Source: Candidatus Accumulibacter aalborgensis (lineage in GTDB: Bacteria; Pseudomonadota; Gammaproteobacteria; Burkholderiales; Rhodocyclaceae). Taken from it: a DNA stretch of 64,000 nt. The stretch lies in contig NZ_FLQX01000117.1 in assembly GCF_900089955.1 (NCBI RefSeq), forward strand, positions 21,314 through 85,313. The letters are read 5' to 3'. Numbering within the stretch: position 1 is the first letter of the stretch; each line of letters opens with the position of its first letter. The position numbers were made by a program, and so were the translations under genes. The notes under the pieces were generated by a model that was given only the letters and a program-made list of their open reading frames with translations, had not been told where the DNA came from and made no database searches. Shown in pieces: positions 30,304 through 39,595 of the stretch.

Positions 30304-30534
30304 ATGCGTACCGTTCAGGTCGCCGAGGCCAAAGCCAAATTCTCCGCGCTCCTTGCCGCCGCCGAGGCCGGTGAGGAAATCTCCATCACCCGCCATGGCA
30401 AAGTCGTGGCGCGCATCGTGCCAGACACCCCGCGTATGGCTGCGGATGTTTTCCGACCCTGCTGGGAAGACGCGGATGTCGACCTGGAAGCCCCGGCGGA
30501 CATGCCACCTGAGCCGACACCGGATCTGGTTTGA
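30304..30534 (+). CDS. vapB: Phd/YefM-type antitoxin (VapB partner)
   Basis: A 76-residue protein starting MRTVQVAEAKAKFSALLAAAEAGEEI, with ITRHGKVVARIVP, the Phd/YefM DNA-binding fold. The acidic C-terminus (DADVDLEAP) would wrap the toxin. GAGGT is six bases before the ATG at 30304. One base separates its stop from the PIN-toxin start. Confidence 0.9.
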   Translation: MRTVQVAEAKAKFSALLAAAEAGEEISITRHGKVVARIVPDTPRMAADVFRPCWEDADVDLEAPADMPPEPTPDLV

Positions 30535-30535
30535 C

Positions 30536-30934
30536 ATGCGCTACCTGCTTGACACCAACATCTTTATCGCAGGCATGAAGGGCGTGGAGCGTGTACGCAA
30601 CAAGCTGGAAACCACGCCTGTATCCGAAGTCATACTCTCGCCCGTCGTGTTGGGTGAACTGGAGTACGGCGTGGAAAAAAGCCTGCATCGCGAGAAGAAC
30701 GCTGCACACCTCGCGCGGATAGTAGGCGGACTGCAACTCATCGCCCTGGACGTCGAAACCAGCCATCATTACGGCATCATTCGGGCGAAGCTGGAACGTC
30801 AAGGCGCGCCTATTGGCGCCAATGATTATTGGATTGCAGCCCAGGCGCTTGCTCTACGTGCAGTGCTCGTCACCGACAACCTGGGCGAGTTCGCCAGAGT
30901 GCCGGGCCTGATGTGGGAGAACTGGTTGGCGTGA
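30536..30934 (+). CDS. vapC: PIN-domain ribonuclease toxin VapC
   Basis: A 132-residue PIN protein with catalytic acids in LLDTNIFI (Asp 6), VVLGELEYG (Glu), and GANDYWIAAQAL / LVTDNLGEFARV (Asp). VapC toxins cleave tRNA or rRNA under Mg2+. Forms a module with the preceding antitoxin. Confidence 0.92.
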   Translation: MRYLLDTNIFIAGMKGVERVRNKLETTPVSEVILSPVVLGELEYGVEKSLHREKNAAHLARIVGGLQLIALDVETSHHYGIIRAKLERQGAPIGANDYWIAAQALALRAVLVTDNLGEFARVPGLMWENWLA

Positions 30935-31026
30935 ACGCTGCAGCCGGGAACGTGGCGCTTGCGGCATGCCACCTTCTAACTTCATCAGCGCAGCGCCGAC
31001 AAGGCCTTGCCGCCCGACCTCGGCGC

Positions 31027-32370
31027 TCAGCGCGAGCGCGCGAGATCGAAGTCAGCGGTATTGCGTTCGTCGATGAACACGCTGGCCGGATCGGGCGATT
31101 GCCCATTGCGACAGGTGACGACGACGTTGGCCAGGAGCTGTTTTTTCTGCAGCACTTCGACGGCGCAGCGGCCGTAGACGCTCTCGATGGTAGCCAGCAG
31201 GTTGCGTGCATAAGGCGTGGCGAGGGCGCTGTCGAGGATCAGGTTGGCAATCAACAGTCCTTCCGGTTCAAGCACGCGCCGCGTGCCCTGCCAGAATTCG
31301 CGGGTGACCAGGTGGCCGGGGATCGAGGAATGCGATCCATAGACGTCGACGATCGCCGCGGCGAAGCGCTGTTCGGTACGGATCACGAAACGGCGCGCGT
31401 CGTCGGCGATGAAGTCGCCCTGGGCCGCTGTGCGCAGGAAATGCTTTTCGGCAATGCCGCGAACTGCCGGGTCAATATCGACATACGTGTAATGGTTGCT
31501 CGGTTCGCGGTGCGACAGCGTGAAGCCACCGGCACCGAGTACCAGAATCCGGCGGCCACGAAAACCGAACTCGTCAAGCAGCAGGCTGCGTATGTGTCTG
31601 ATGTAGAGCGCGTAGAGCGGTGGTTCGGCTTCGTCGATCAACGAGGCAACCGAACTGTTGTTCTTGAACGCTCGACCATTGACGGATCCCTTGTAGTTGA
31701 CCGGCACCACCAGATAGCTGGCATAGGAGGTCTCGATCTCCGGGCGAAGCCACACGTTGGCGACCACGGTCAGCGTGCCGACGACCAGACTGGCGGCGAT
31801 CGCAGCACGGTCACGCGTGCTCAGGAGCAGAAAGCCAACGACGAGCAGCAGCGCACAGAGGGCCACCGCAGCCGAAACGCCCAGCCATTGCATGACCAGC
31901 AGTGAAAGCGAAAGCGAACCCAGAAAGGAACCCAGCGTCGAGTAGTAGAGCGCCTGGCCGCTGGCTTCGCCGACGCGTTCGAGGTGCAGCAGGTTGGTCA
32001 GGATCGGCACGGTCTGCCCGAGCAGCCAGGCGATCGGGCAGACCACGCCGGCGATGAAGACCAGATACCCCACCAGCGGCGGACCGAGCGCGGCGAAGAT
32101 CAGGTCAACGGCAATGCCGGTCAGCCCAACGCCGGTGAGTAGCGCGGCAATCAGGAAGTTTCTCGCCACCACCGCGAGGTACTCGCCGTCGATTTTCGCA
32201 CCGGCCTGGTAACCCAGGGCCAGCGCGAGCAGAAAGAAGCCGATGGTCGGCGCAGTGACGACGATCGAACTTCCCAGGTGGGGGATGATCTGGCGCAGGG
32301 CGATGACTTCGGCGCCGAGTGAGCAGAATCCTTCAATGAAGACGATGGCAAAAAGCAGGAAGCGTGGCAT
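31027..32370 (-). CDS. Membrane protein with C-terminal spermidine-synthase-like domain
   Basis: A 447-residue protein. The N-terminal half (about 1-205) has about seven to eight hydrophobic helices. The C-terminal half has a Rossmann methyltransferase-like fold with ILVLGAGGFTLS and YVDIDPAV, as in spermidine synthase-related 'fused MFS/spermidine synthase' proteins. The canonical catalytic Asp motif is not evident (AAIVDVYGSH), so aminopropyltransferase activity is uncertain. No clear operon partner. Confidence 0.8.
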   Translation of the reverse strand: MPRFLLFAIVFIEGFCSLGAEVIALRQIIPHLGSSIVVTAPTIGFFLLALALGYQAGAKIDGEYLAVVARNFLIAALLTGVGLTGIAVDLIFAALGPPLVGYLVFIAGVVCPIAWLLGQTVPILTNLLHLERVGEASGQALYYSTLGSFLGSLSLSLLVMQWLGVSAAVALCALLLVVGFLLLSTRDRAAIAASLVVGTLTVVANVWLRPEIETSYASYLVVPVNYKGSVNGRAFKNNSSVASLIDEAEPPLYALYIRHIRSLLLDEFGFRGRRILVLGAGGFTLSHREPSNHYTYVDIDPAVRGIAEKHFLRTAAQGDFIADDARRFVIRTEQRFAAAIVDVYGSHSSIPGHLVTREFWQGTRRVLEPEGLLIANLILDSALATPYARNLLATIESVYGRCAVEVLQKKQLLANVVVTCRNGQSPDPASVFIDERNTADFDLARSR

Positions 32371-32466
32371 GGGGAATCACATCGTCGGGGCAGGGCCAGG
32401 CGGCACTATACTCCAAGAGCCGCGGCGGTCGGCTCGCGCGAGGTCGCGGCCGCGCTGCGCAGCCGC

Positions 32467-33360
32467 TCACTGGCTGCGATTGTCCGACGAGCTTGCCGTT
32501 CCTGCCCGTGTGTCGATGCGCAGCAGAGCGGGCAGAAGTTCCGTTGGCAACATCAGCCGCGAGAGCAATGTCTCGCGGCTGATGTTGAGCAGGCTCTGGA
32601 TCGCCGCAAGGTCGTCTGGTATCGCTGCATGGGTCCACCCGTCGATCGAGTGGCGGGCGAGGTTGACGGCCAGCTTGACATTCTGCACCCTTGGCAGTTG
32701 CGCATTTCCGTCGCTCATCAGCGTGGTCAGCAGACCCGGCAAGTGCCACGCATGGCAGAGCGCCAATTGCAGATCGGCCAGCGGAAAACCAAGGAACTCC
32801 TCCTGGACACTGGCGCTACGCAGTGTCCGGTCAGCTTGCAGCCGGGAGCGAATCGCGAGCGCCAGTTCGGGCGCAAAGCACCACAGCAGCAGCTCGGCCA
32901 GGTCGTGCAACAGCGCGGCGAGCGCCACCTCCTCGACGTTCATGTCGTGCCGCGCGAAGGCCCAGTCGTGTGCGTAGCGCGCGGCGCGCTGCGTTCGCCG
33001 GACTACCTGCAGCATGCCCAGCAAAGCTTGCGGTTGACGGCCGAGGAGCACCTCGATGGTCAGTGGACTTTCGAACTTCCGAAAAAAAGGATCCACGCCG
33101 AGCATCATCACGGCGCTGGCGATGTTCGTGATTTCGCTGCGCAAGTGTTTGCTGCCGAAGGCCTGGATATAGGCCAGGACGCGGATCGCCAGCAGCGGAT
33201 CCTGCAAAACGATGTCGGTGATGTCGCGCGCGCTGACCCGGTCGATATGCTGGCGCGCTTCGTCGAGGCGGCGCGTCGTCTGACGCAGGATCGGCATCTC
33301 CGCGTCGCTGAACAACGTCAGCCAGCCGGCAAGGTCCTTTGGCGTGGGCGTGTTGGGCAT
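32467..33360 (-). CDS. HDOD-domain signalling protein
   Basis: A 297-residue protein with the HDOD region at about 25-230, including ITDIVLQDPLLAIRVLAYIQ and VALAALLHDLAELLLW (here the HD is replaced by HDLAE context). HDOD proteins occur in two-component and second-messenger signalling; they generally lack phosphohydrolase activity. Role unknown. Confidence 0.85.
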   Translation of the reverse strand: MPNTPTPKDLAGWLTLFSDAEMPILRQTTRRLDEARQHIDRVSARDITDIVLQDPLLAIRVLAYIQAFGSKHLRSEITNIASAVMMLGVDPFFRKFESPLTIEVLLGRQPQALLGMLQVVRRTQRAARYAHDWAFARHDMNVEEVALAALLHDLAELLLWCFAPELALAIRSRLQADRTLRSASVQEEFLGFPLADLQLALCHAWHLPGLLTTLMSDGNAQLPRVQNVKLAVNLARHSIDGWTHAAIPDDLAAIQSLLNISRETLLSRLMLPTELLPALLRIDTRAGTASSSDNRSQ

Positions 33361-33414
33361 TGATGTCGCCTTCGCTAGCGTCAGCGGGGGGTACGCTGAG
33401 CAGTCCGTGGAGGG

Positions 33415-34719
33415 TCAGAAGCGCTCATCCGGCCGCAGATAGCGCCACTGACCGGGAGGCAGCTTACCGAGCGAAACACCGCCGATGCGTACGCGCTTGA
33501 TGTCGGTCACGCGCAGGCCCACCAGTTCACAGCCGCGCTGGATCTGCCGCTTTCTGTTTTCATGCACGACGAAGCGCAGTTGTTGCTCGCTCAGCCACGA
33601 AACCTGCGCCCGCTCCAGCTTGACGTTGTCGAGTGACAGTCCGTGCCGGAGCAGGTCCAGGCCATCGGCTACCAGGTCGCCCTCGACGTGCAGGTGGTAC
33701 TCCTTCTCCAGTCGGGCACCGCCGCCGGTAAGGCGGCGCGCAACACTCCCCTCCTGGGTGAACACCAGCATGCCATGTTCTTCTGCGTCGAGTTTTCCAG
33801 CCAGGGCCAGGCCGCGCAGATGGGCGGCCTGGAAGGTGCCGGTGGCGCCGTCCTCTGCCCAGCGCGTGTCCGGGCGGATCAAGGTCGCGGCCGTCTCAAG
33901 ACCTTCGTCGGCTGGCGTCGCAGGATCGAGCGGCTTGTTGAAGACGATGGTCACGCTTTCGATCTGATGCTTGCTTGCGGCGTCCTTGATCTCCACTGTG
34001 GCCTTGGGGTTCACGCGGGCGCCAAGCCTGTTGACCACGGTGCCATCCACGCTGACCCAGCCGTTTTCTATCCATTCGTCCGCTTCGCGGCGCGAGCACT
34101 GGGCCAACTGGCTGACCAGTTTCGACAGCCGCGGCGATTCCTTTGGCAAGCCGCGCTGAGGACCGGGAGGGGTGGTCGACGTTTCACCGTGCGGCGTTTC
34201 CACGGCTTCCTGGCATGCCGCAGTCGATGGCACGCTCGCTTGGCGATCGGTCGGCGGGCGCTCGTCACGATCGGCTGCCTGGCGATCAGGGGGGGCCGCG
34301 CGCACGCCGGTACTGCGAGCGATACCGCGTGGCGGGTGGACGCGGGCTGGCTTACCAGGACGGTCGATGCGGGCGCGCTCGCCGCCGGCGGGTGTGCCGC
34401 GGTCAGCCGCTGGCGGCGGACGATCGGCTGAGTTCTTGCGTTCGGCGGAGGCCAGCGGAACTGCCCTGTCAAGCTGGCTGCCAGAACTTCCCGTCGTATT
34501 GGCGGTGTCCTTTCGGAAGCTCTGCGCGGGCTTGGTGGCCACGCCTGGCCGGGTGGCCGGCGCGGCGATCGTTGGTCCCGAGTCTTTGGCGGGCCACGCG
34601 GTCGAGCGCCTGGGTCCCTGGGAACCGCCGCGGATTGGTTTGCGGGTGGATGATCTCGATTCGCCGGCTGGGTCGATGGGGGAAGTTTTTCGGGGCAGTT
34701 TCAGCGTTGAGCGAGGCAT
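33415..34719 (-). CDS. RNA pseudouridine synthase, RsuA/RluB/RluF family, with long disordered N-terminus
   Basis: A 434-residue protein. Residues 1 to about 190 are low-complexity (Pro/Arg/Ser/Ala) and predicted disordered. An S4 RNA-binding domain follows (SKLVSQLAQCSRREADEWIE), then the synthase domain with catalytic Asp in LAGKLDAEEHGMLVFTQ and a C-terminal ENRKRQIQRGCELVGL. The ending GQWRYLRPDE resembles RluF (23S rRNA U2604) more than RluB. Exact target uncertain. Its start lies within 25 bases of dispersed repeat copy 2. Confidence 0.82.
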   Translation of the reverse strand: MPRSTLKLPRKTSPIDPAGESRSSTRKPIRGGSQGPRRSTAWPAKDSGPTIAAPATRPGVATKPAQSFRKDTANTTGSSGSQLDRAVPLASAERKNSADRPPPAADRGTPAGGERARIDRPGKPARVHPPRGIARSTGVRAAPPDRQAADRDERPPTDRQASVPSTAACQEAVETPHGETSTTPPGPQRGLPKESPRLSKLVSQLAQCSRREADEWIENGWVSVDGTVVNRLGARVNPKATVEIKDAASKHQIESVTIVFNKPLDPATPADEGLETAATLIRPDTRWAEDGATGTFQAAHLRGLALAGKLDAEEHGMLVFTQEGSVARRLTGGGARLEKEYHLHVEGDLVADGLDLLRHGLSLDNVKLERAQVSWLSEQQLRFVVHENRKRQIQRGCELVGLRVTDIKRVRIGGVSLGKLPPGQWRYLRPDERF

Positions 34720-34739
34720 GGCGAGCTTGTCCGTTACTA

Positions 34740-34859
34740 TGCAAGTCGCACCAGCGACTCACGAATCTCCCTTCGGCCGTATGCGGGAGAGGGGTCGGGG
34801 GTGAGGGCAACGGTCGTGACTTTCATGATCCGGGGGAGCTTGAGAAATCATGACCGTTT
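34740..34859. repeat. Dispersed hairpin-rich repeat, copy 2
   Basis: About 120 bases in the same orientation as the 44.8-kb copy. It contains AAGTCGCACCAGCGACT, CACGAATCTCCC, an imperfect GGGAGAGGGG tract, and the inverted arms GGTCGTGACTTTCAT and AAATCATGACCG. It lies between divergent genes. Confidence 0.85.
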
Positions 34860-34961
34860 GGCCGTCCGCACAGTTTACGCCAGAAGTCGTCTGTTCCCCA
34901 GTCGAATCGGCGATGATTCCGCCGCTTTCTGGTACGCTGGCGGCATTTGCCCCGTGCCGCC

Positions 34962-36914
34962 ATGCCAGAACATCCTGAAACTGCCATCGGTAATTTGACT
35001 GACCTCCAGGAGGGGCAGATTGCGCTGTCGCGTTTCATTGTTCAACGAGACGATGGCTTGTACGTTATCGTCGCGCGCCTCGAGTCCGCTGCTGACTTCC
35101 TGGGTTTCGTCAATGGCGTCGTGGCTTCCGGCCTGTACTTTCGCGCGCTCGAGTACCCGAGCTTTCTTTCGCTACTCTACGATGATCCGGCAAGCTGTTT
35201 GGCCGCGGGCGACGATATTTTTATCGCTGCCGACATCACGGCTTTCCGGCCCGAACGTCAGGCGCTCTACAAGGCGCTGCGCATCGCCAACGGCGAGGCT
35301 GCTTATTTGTTTGAGCCGGTCTATCTCGAACCGTCTACCAGCGAGGCGCCGGTAGAGGAAGGGGACGCTAGGCAGCGAAGGATGGTCGGCGGGGGGCGGA
35401 GGTCAGTCGAGACGCGCGTTCGCCTGGATCGCGACGAATTCATCGCCAGTGCATGGGCGAAGTGTGTGCGCTTCGGAATTGATCTCGACGCAGTGCACGA
35501 AGGCATCCTGCTCGACAAGCCCGAGTGGCGGGTCGTGGCGCGCAACCGGCCATTCGTTCCGGGCAAGGACGCCGAAATCACCGAGCAGGCGATGGGCCTG
35601 CGGCGAAACAACGCGCCGCGCCGCCTGCTCGGCGACAAGGTCGATCTGCGCCAGTTCGAGACACGCTATCCGCAAGTCATCGCCGGCATCCGCCTGGTCA
35701 AGAAAATCCCGCGCACCTTGGGCGAGGATGGGCGTGACGTCACCGGCAAGGTCTTGGCGGCACCGCTGGCCAAGGACTTTGACCTGACCAGCCTGGCCGG
35801 TCCCGGTACCCGCGTCAGCCGGGAAAGCGATGGCGAATACCTGCTGGCGTCGGTGTGTGGCTTCCTCAACATCGATATGCGCAGCAACCAGTTCTCGGTG
35901 GCCGACAAGATCGTCAGTCATGAGGGCGTCAGCGCGCGAACGACCGGCGACCTGTCGCTGACCGGCGAAATCTATGAGCAGCACGGCGAGATCCAGGAGA
36001 AGCGCGTGGTCAAGTGCCGCAGCATCACGGCTTACGCTGATGTCTTCGGCAACATCGTTTCGGCCGGCGGCATCGTCCATCTGAAACACAACCTGGTCGG
36101 CGGCAGCGCCAGCAATGACGAAGGTGACATCATGGTCGATGGGGTTGCGTCCGGCGCGACGCTGATCGCGCACCAGGGTTGCATCAGCGTGCAGCGGGCA
36201 GACAACTGCGTCATCGTCGGTCGTCAGGTGGTCATCGGGCACGCGACCCTCTGTGACATCGTCGCCGAGGAGCTGAGTCTCGAGGTCGCGGAGTCCTGTG
36301 CCGTGGCGGGCAAGACCCTGTCCGTGCGACTGGCCCGCGCCCGCCGCGACATCGACAACGTGCTGCTGGTGCTGTTGCCCGACCTGTCGAGCTTCGCGGC
36401 GCAGATTGTCGCTTTGCGAAGGGATCTCGCCGGCCTGGCGACGGCGATTGCCGCCCAGCGCGAAAAGATCGCCGCCTTGCGCGGCGACCGGGAGGTCTCC
36501 AGTTACCTTCTGCTGGCCGGCAAACTGAAACGCCATGAGGTGGCCCTGAGCTCCGAGCAGGAAGTGGGCTGGCGCCGGTTGTCGGCGCAGGTGGCGCCCG
36601 CCTTGCGGACGCTGGCCCAGTTGGGCGAAGCGGCCAACGGACTGGATGCCGAGTCGCAGGCAGTGGTGGCGGCGATCGACGAAATCCTCGCCGCTCGCGA
36701 GCAGGCCTGTCAGGGGATCGCTTGTACGGTCGATCAGGTGACCGGCGACACCCGCGTCAGCACGCTGTTGGTCCGTGTCGCCGACCTGCCGCTGGCGGTT
36801 CTCCCGGGCAAGGATCTGAAGGCCAGATTGCGGCGGGCCGACAGCGCGACGAAACCACTTTTTGCCGGCGCGGCGGGCCGCTTCGCCTGGATTTACCCGG
36901 CGCCACCGGCCTGA
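34962..36914 (+). CDS. FapA/DUF342 family protein
   Basis: A 650-residue soluble protein. An N-terminal extension (1-150) resembles a PilZ-linked or CBS-like segment but is unassigned. A central region (about 170-430) has polymer-repeat beta-helix character with IDMRSNQFSV and SAGGIVHLKHNLVGG, as in FapA/DUF342. The C-terminal part is alpha-helical and probably coiled coil (about 450-580). DUF342 proteins are linked to flagellar assembly and polar localisation; no flagellar genes are in the window. The start is a likely ATG at 34962. Confidence 0.78.
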   Translation: MPEHPETAIGNLTDLQEGQIALSRFIVQRDDGLYVIVARLESAADFLGFVNGVVASGLYFRALEYPSFLSLLYDDPASCLAAGDDIFIAADITAFRPERQALYKALRIANGEAAYLFEPVYLEPSTSEAPVEEGDARQRRMVGGGRRSVETRVRLDRDEFIASAWAKCVRFGIDLDAVHEGILLDKPEWRVVARNRPFVPGKDAEITEQAMGLRRNNAPRRLLGDKVDLRQFETRYPQVIAGIRLVKKIPRTLGEDGRDVTGKVLAAPLAKDFDLTSLAGPGTRVSRESDGEYLLASVCGFLNIDMRSNQFSVADKIVSHEGVSARTTGDLSLTGEIYEQHGEIQEKRVVKCRSITAYADVFGNIVSAGGIVHLKHNLVGGSASNDEGDIMVDGVASGATLIAHQGCISVQRADNCVIVGRQVVIGHATLCDIVAEELSLEVAESCAVAGKTLSVRLARARRDIDNVLLVLLPDLSSFAAQIVALRRDLAGLATAIAAQREKIAALRGDREVSSYLLLAGKLKRHEVALSSEQEVGWRRLSAQVAPALRTLAQLGEAANGLDAESQAVVAAIDEILAAREQACQGIACTVDQVTGDTRVSTLLVRVADLPLAVLPGKDLKARLRRADSATKPLFAGAAGRFAWIYPAPPA

Positions 36915-36945
36915 TGGTCAAGCGCGTGCCGTTATATTCTGTTGA

Positions 36946-39528
36946 CTAGCCCTCGGCAAGTCGTCTGGCGATGTGTTCGAGAGCTTCCTCGATTTGATCG
37001 ATCAGGATCAGGCAAAGATCACCTGCCTGCAACTGGGCCAGGGCGGTATCGATAGCGACGAACTCGCCATGGATCTCCTGGACCTCGGATGTCCGCCTGG
37101 CGTTCTTCAAGCCCTTTTGCAGCAGCGCCAGGACTTCTCCATCGGCACGTCCGCGCTGGCACTGATCCTGATAGAGCACGACCCGATCGAAGGCGTCACC
37201 GAGGATCTCCGTCTGCCGGCAGAGGTCTTCGTCGCGTCGGTCACCGGCACCGCTGATGACCACCGAGCGCGTTCCGGCCGAAGACATGGGCATGTTGTCG
37301 ATGGCGTTGACCAGCGCCTGGATGGCATCCGGATTGTGGCCGTAGTCGGCAATCAGCGTTGCCCCACGATAGCTGAACACGTTGAAGCGGCCAGGAGCGG
37401 TCTGCGCATCGTTGACGAAGCTGGCCAGTCCGCTGCGAATCGTCTCCCAGTCCTCGCCGAGAGCCCAGGCGGCAGCGGTCGCCGCCATCGCGTTTTCAAC
37501 CTGAAAACCAATCGCCCCGTTCTGAGTGACCGGGATGTCGGCCAATGCCACACGGTGTTCGACGCCCGCACCGGAAGCGACGATCGAGTCGCCATCGCGA
37601 TAGACCACCCGTTTCCGTCGCGCGCGGTGCATGGCCATCACGGGATGATTGCGGTCGCAGGCAAAGAAGGTGACGCTCCCCGGGCACGCATCGGCCATCC
37701 GGGCGACCATGGGGTCGGCTGCGTTGAGCACTGCGACGCCAGTCGTCGGCCTGACGTTCTGAACGATCACCCGCTTGACGACCGAGAGGTCCTCGACCGT
37801 GCTGATGTACGACAGCCCCAGATGGTCGCCGAAGCCGACATTGGTGACCACGGCGACATCACAGCGATCGAAGCCCAGCCCCTCGCGCAACACTCCGCCG
37901 CGCGCCGTCTCGAGTACCGCGGCATCGACATCGGGGTGCACGAGGACGTTCCTGGCGCTCTTGGGGCCACTGCAGTCACCCGTATCGGTGCGGCGGCCAG
38001 CGATGTAGACCCCGTCGGTGGTGGTCATGCCGACACACAGGCCGCGGCTGCCAAGAATGTTGGCGATCAGGCGAACCGTCGTCGTCTTGCCGTTCGTTCC
38101 CGCCACGGCGACCAGGGGAATACGTGCCTCGTCGCCGTCGGCAAACATGCTGGCGATGATTGCTTCACCGACTGCGCGCCCCTTTCCGAAAGACGGCTGC
38201 AGATGCATGCGCAGCCCCGGCGCCGCGTTGATCTCGACGATGCCGCCGCCCTGGGCTTCGAGTGGACGCAGGACGCTGTCGCAGACGACGTCGACGCCCG
38301 CGATATCGAGGCCGATCGTCTGCGCCGCAGCGACCGCCTGAGCGGCGAATTCGGGGTGGACGTCGTCGGTCACGTCGGTGGCCGTTCCGCCGGTGGACAG
38401 ATTGGCGTTGTTGCGCAGGACTACGCGCTGGCCCCTTGGTGGCACCGATTCGGCGTTCAGCCCGGCGCTGGTCAGGAGAGCCAGCGCCACTTCGTCTAGG
38501 CGGATTCGGGTCAGCGAGGTGGCATGGCCTTCGCCGCGCCGGGGGTCGAGGTTGACGCGTTCAACCAACTGGCGAATGTTGTGCAGGCCATCGCCGATGA
38601 CCAGCGGTGGATCGCGGCGGGCAGCGGCAACGAGCTGGTCGCCGACGATCAGCAGCCGGTAGTCGTGGCCCGGGATATAGCGTTCGACGAGCACTTCGTC
38701 GCTGACTTCGAAAGCGATCGCGTAGGCGGCTTCGATCTCCTCGCGGGCGCACAGGTTGACGGCGACGCCTTTGCCCTGGTTGCCATCCTGCGGTTTGACG
38801 ACCACCGCTCCGCCGATTTCGCAGGCCGCCGCCCAGGCGTCTTCGGCGCTCAGTACCGGTCGACCGCTGGGCACCGGAACGCCGGCGGCGTGCAGCAGAA
38901 TCTTGCTCAGTTCCTTGTCCTGGGCGATCGATTCGGCGACTGCGCTGGTGCAATCGGTTTCGGCGGCCTGAATGCGTCGCTGGCGTCTGCCCCAGCCAAA
39001 CTGAACCATGCTCCCTTCGGTGAGCCGGCGGTAGGGAATGTTGCGCGCCACCGCCGCATAGACGATGGACCCGGTGCTCGGGCCAAGGCGCACATCCTCG
39101 TCGAGGGTGCGCAGGCAGTCGAGTGCGTCGCCGAGTTCGAATTCCGTGTCGTCGACCGCCGCCCGGCAAAGCATCTCGGCGAGTTCCATGGCCAGTCGGC
39201 CGACCGCCTCCTCGCTGTATTCGACGACCACCTGATAGGTCCCGGTGTCCACGGTCTGCGCCGTGCGGCTGAAAGTGACCGGACAGCCGGCCTGTGCCTG
39301 CAGGCCAAGCGCGGCGAACTCGAGCGCCTGGGCCATCGAAACCGCTTCATCATGGCCTAGTGGCCGCAGCATGGCCAGCTCGGGGAAGCGCTCGCGCAGA
39401 CGGGTTTCAAAACCCGGCAGGTGGTCGATATTGCACTCCTGTTCAGTGCAACTGACAATCGCTTCGATCGCCGTATGCCGGCTCCACAGATTGGGACCGC
39501 GCAGAGCGCGGATACGCGAGACTTGCAT
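36946..39528 (-). CDS. cphA: Cyanophycin synthetase (CphA)
   Basis: An 860-residue enzyme with an N-terminal domain (1-160), an ATP-grasp domain (about 215-470) with VVVKPQDGNQGKGVAVNL, and a C-terminal Mur-ligase-like domain with P-loop VAVAGTNGKTTTV. The Mur C-terminal subdomain APGRFNVFSYRG…DYGHNPDA is present. CphA polymerises Asp and Arg into the multi-L-arginyl-poly-Asp store. AGGAAA is six bases before the ATG at 39528. It follows a second synthetase by 67 bases. Confidence 0.95.
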   Translation of the reverse strand: MQVSRIRALRGPNLWSRHTAIEAIVSCTEQECNIDHLPGFETRLRERFPELAMLRPLGHDEAVSMAQALEFAALGLQAQAGCPVTFSRTAQTVDTGTYQVVVEYSEEAVGRLAMELAEMLCRAAVDDTEFELGDALDCLRTLDEDVRLGPSTGSIVYAAVARNIPYRRLTEGSMVQFGWGRRQRRIQAAETDCTSAVAESIAQDKELSKILLHAAGVPVPSGRPVLSAEDAWAAACEIGGAVVVKPQDGNQGKGVAVNLCAREEIEAAYAIAFEVSDEVLVERYIPGHDYRLLIVGDQLVAAARRDPPLVIGDGLHNIRQLVERVNLDPRRGEGHATSLTRIRLDEVALALLTSAGLNAESVPPRGQRVVLRNNANLSTGGTATDVTDDVHPEFAAQAVAAAQTIGLDIAGVDVVCDSVLRPLEAQGGGIVEINAAPGLRMHLQPSFGKGRAVGEAIIASMFADGDEARIPLVAVAGTNGKTTTVRLIANILGSRGLCVGMTTTDGVYIAGRRTDTGDCSGPKSARNVLVHPDVDAAVLETARGGVLREGLGFDRCDVAVVTNVGFGDHLGLSYISTVEDLSVVKRVIVQNVRPTTGVAVLNAADPMVARMADACPGSVTFFACDRNHPVMAMHRARRKRVVYRDGDSIVASGAGVEHRVALADIPVTQNGAIGFQVENAMAATAAAWALGEDWETIRSGLASFVNDAQTAPGRFNVFSYRGATLIADYGHNPDAIQALVNAIDNMPMSSAGTRSVVISGAGDRRDEDLCRQTEILGDAFDRVVLYQDQCQRGRADGEVLALLQKGLKNARRTSEVQEIHGEFVAIDTALAQLQAGDLCLILIDQIEEALEHIARRLAEG

Positions 39529-39595
39529 GAGCGGTTTCCTCTTTCGGGTTGTGTTCGGCCGCAGGATGGTCGTGCACGGACGGGTGCTTTCTGGA

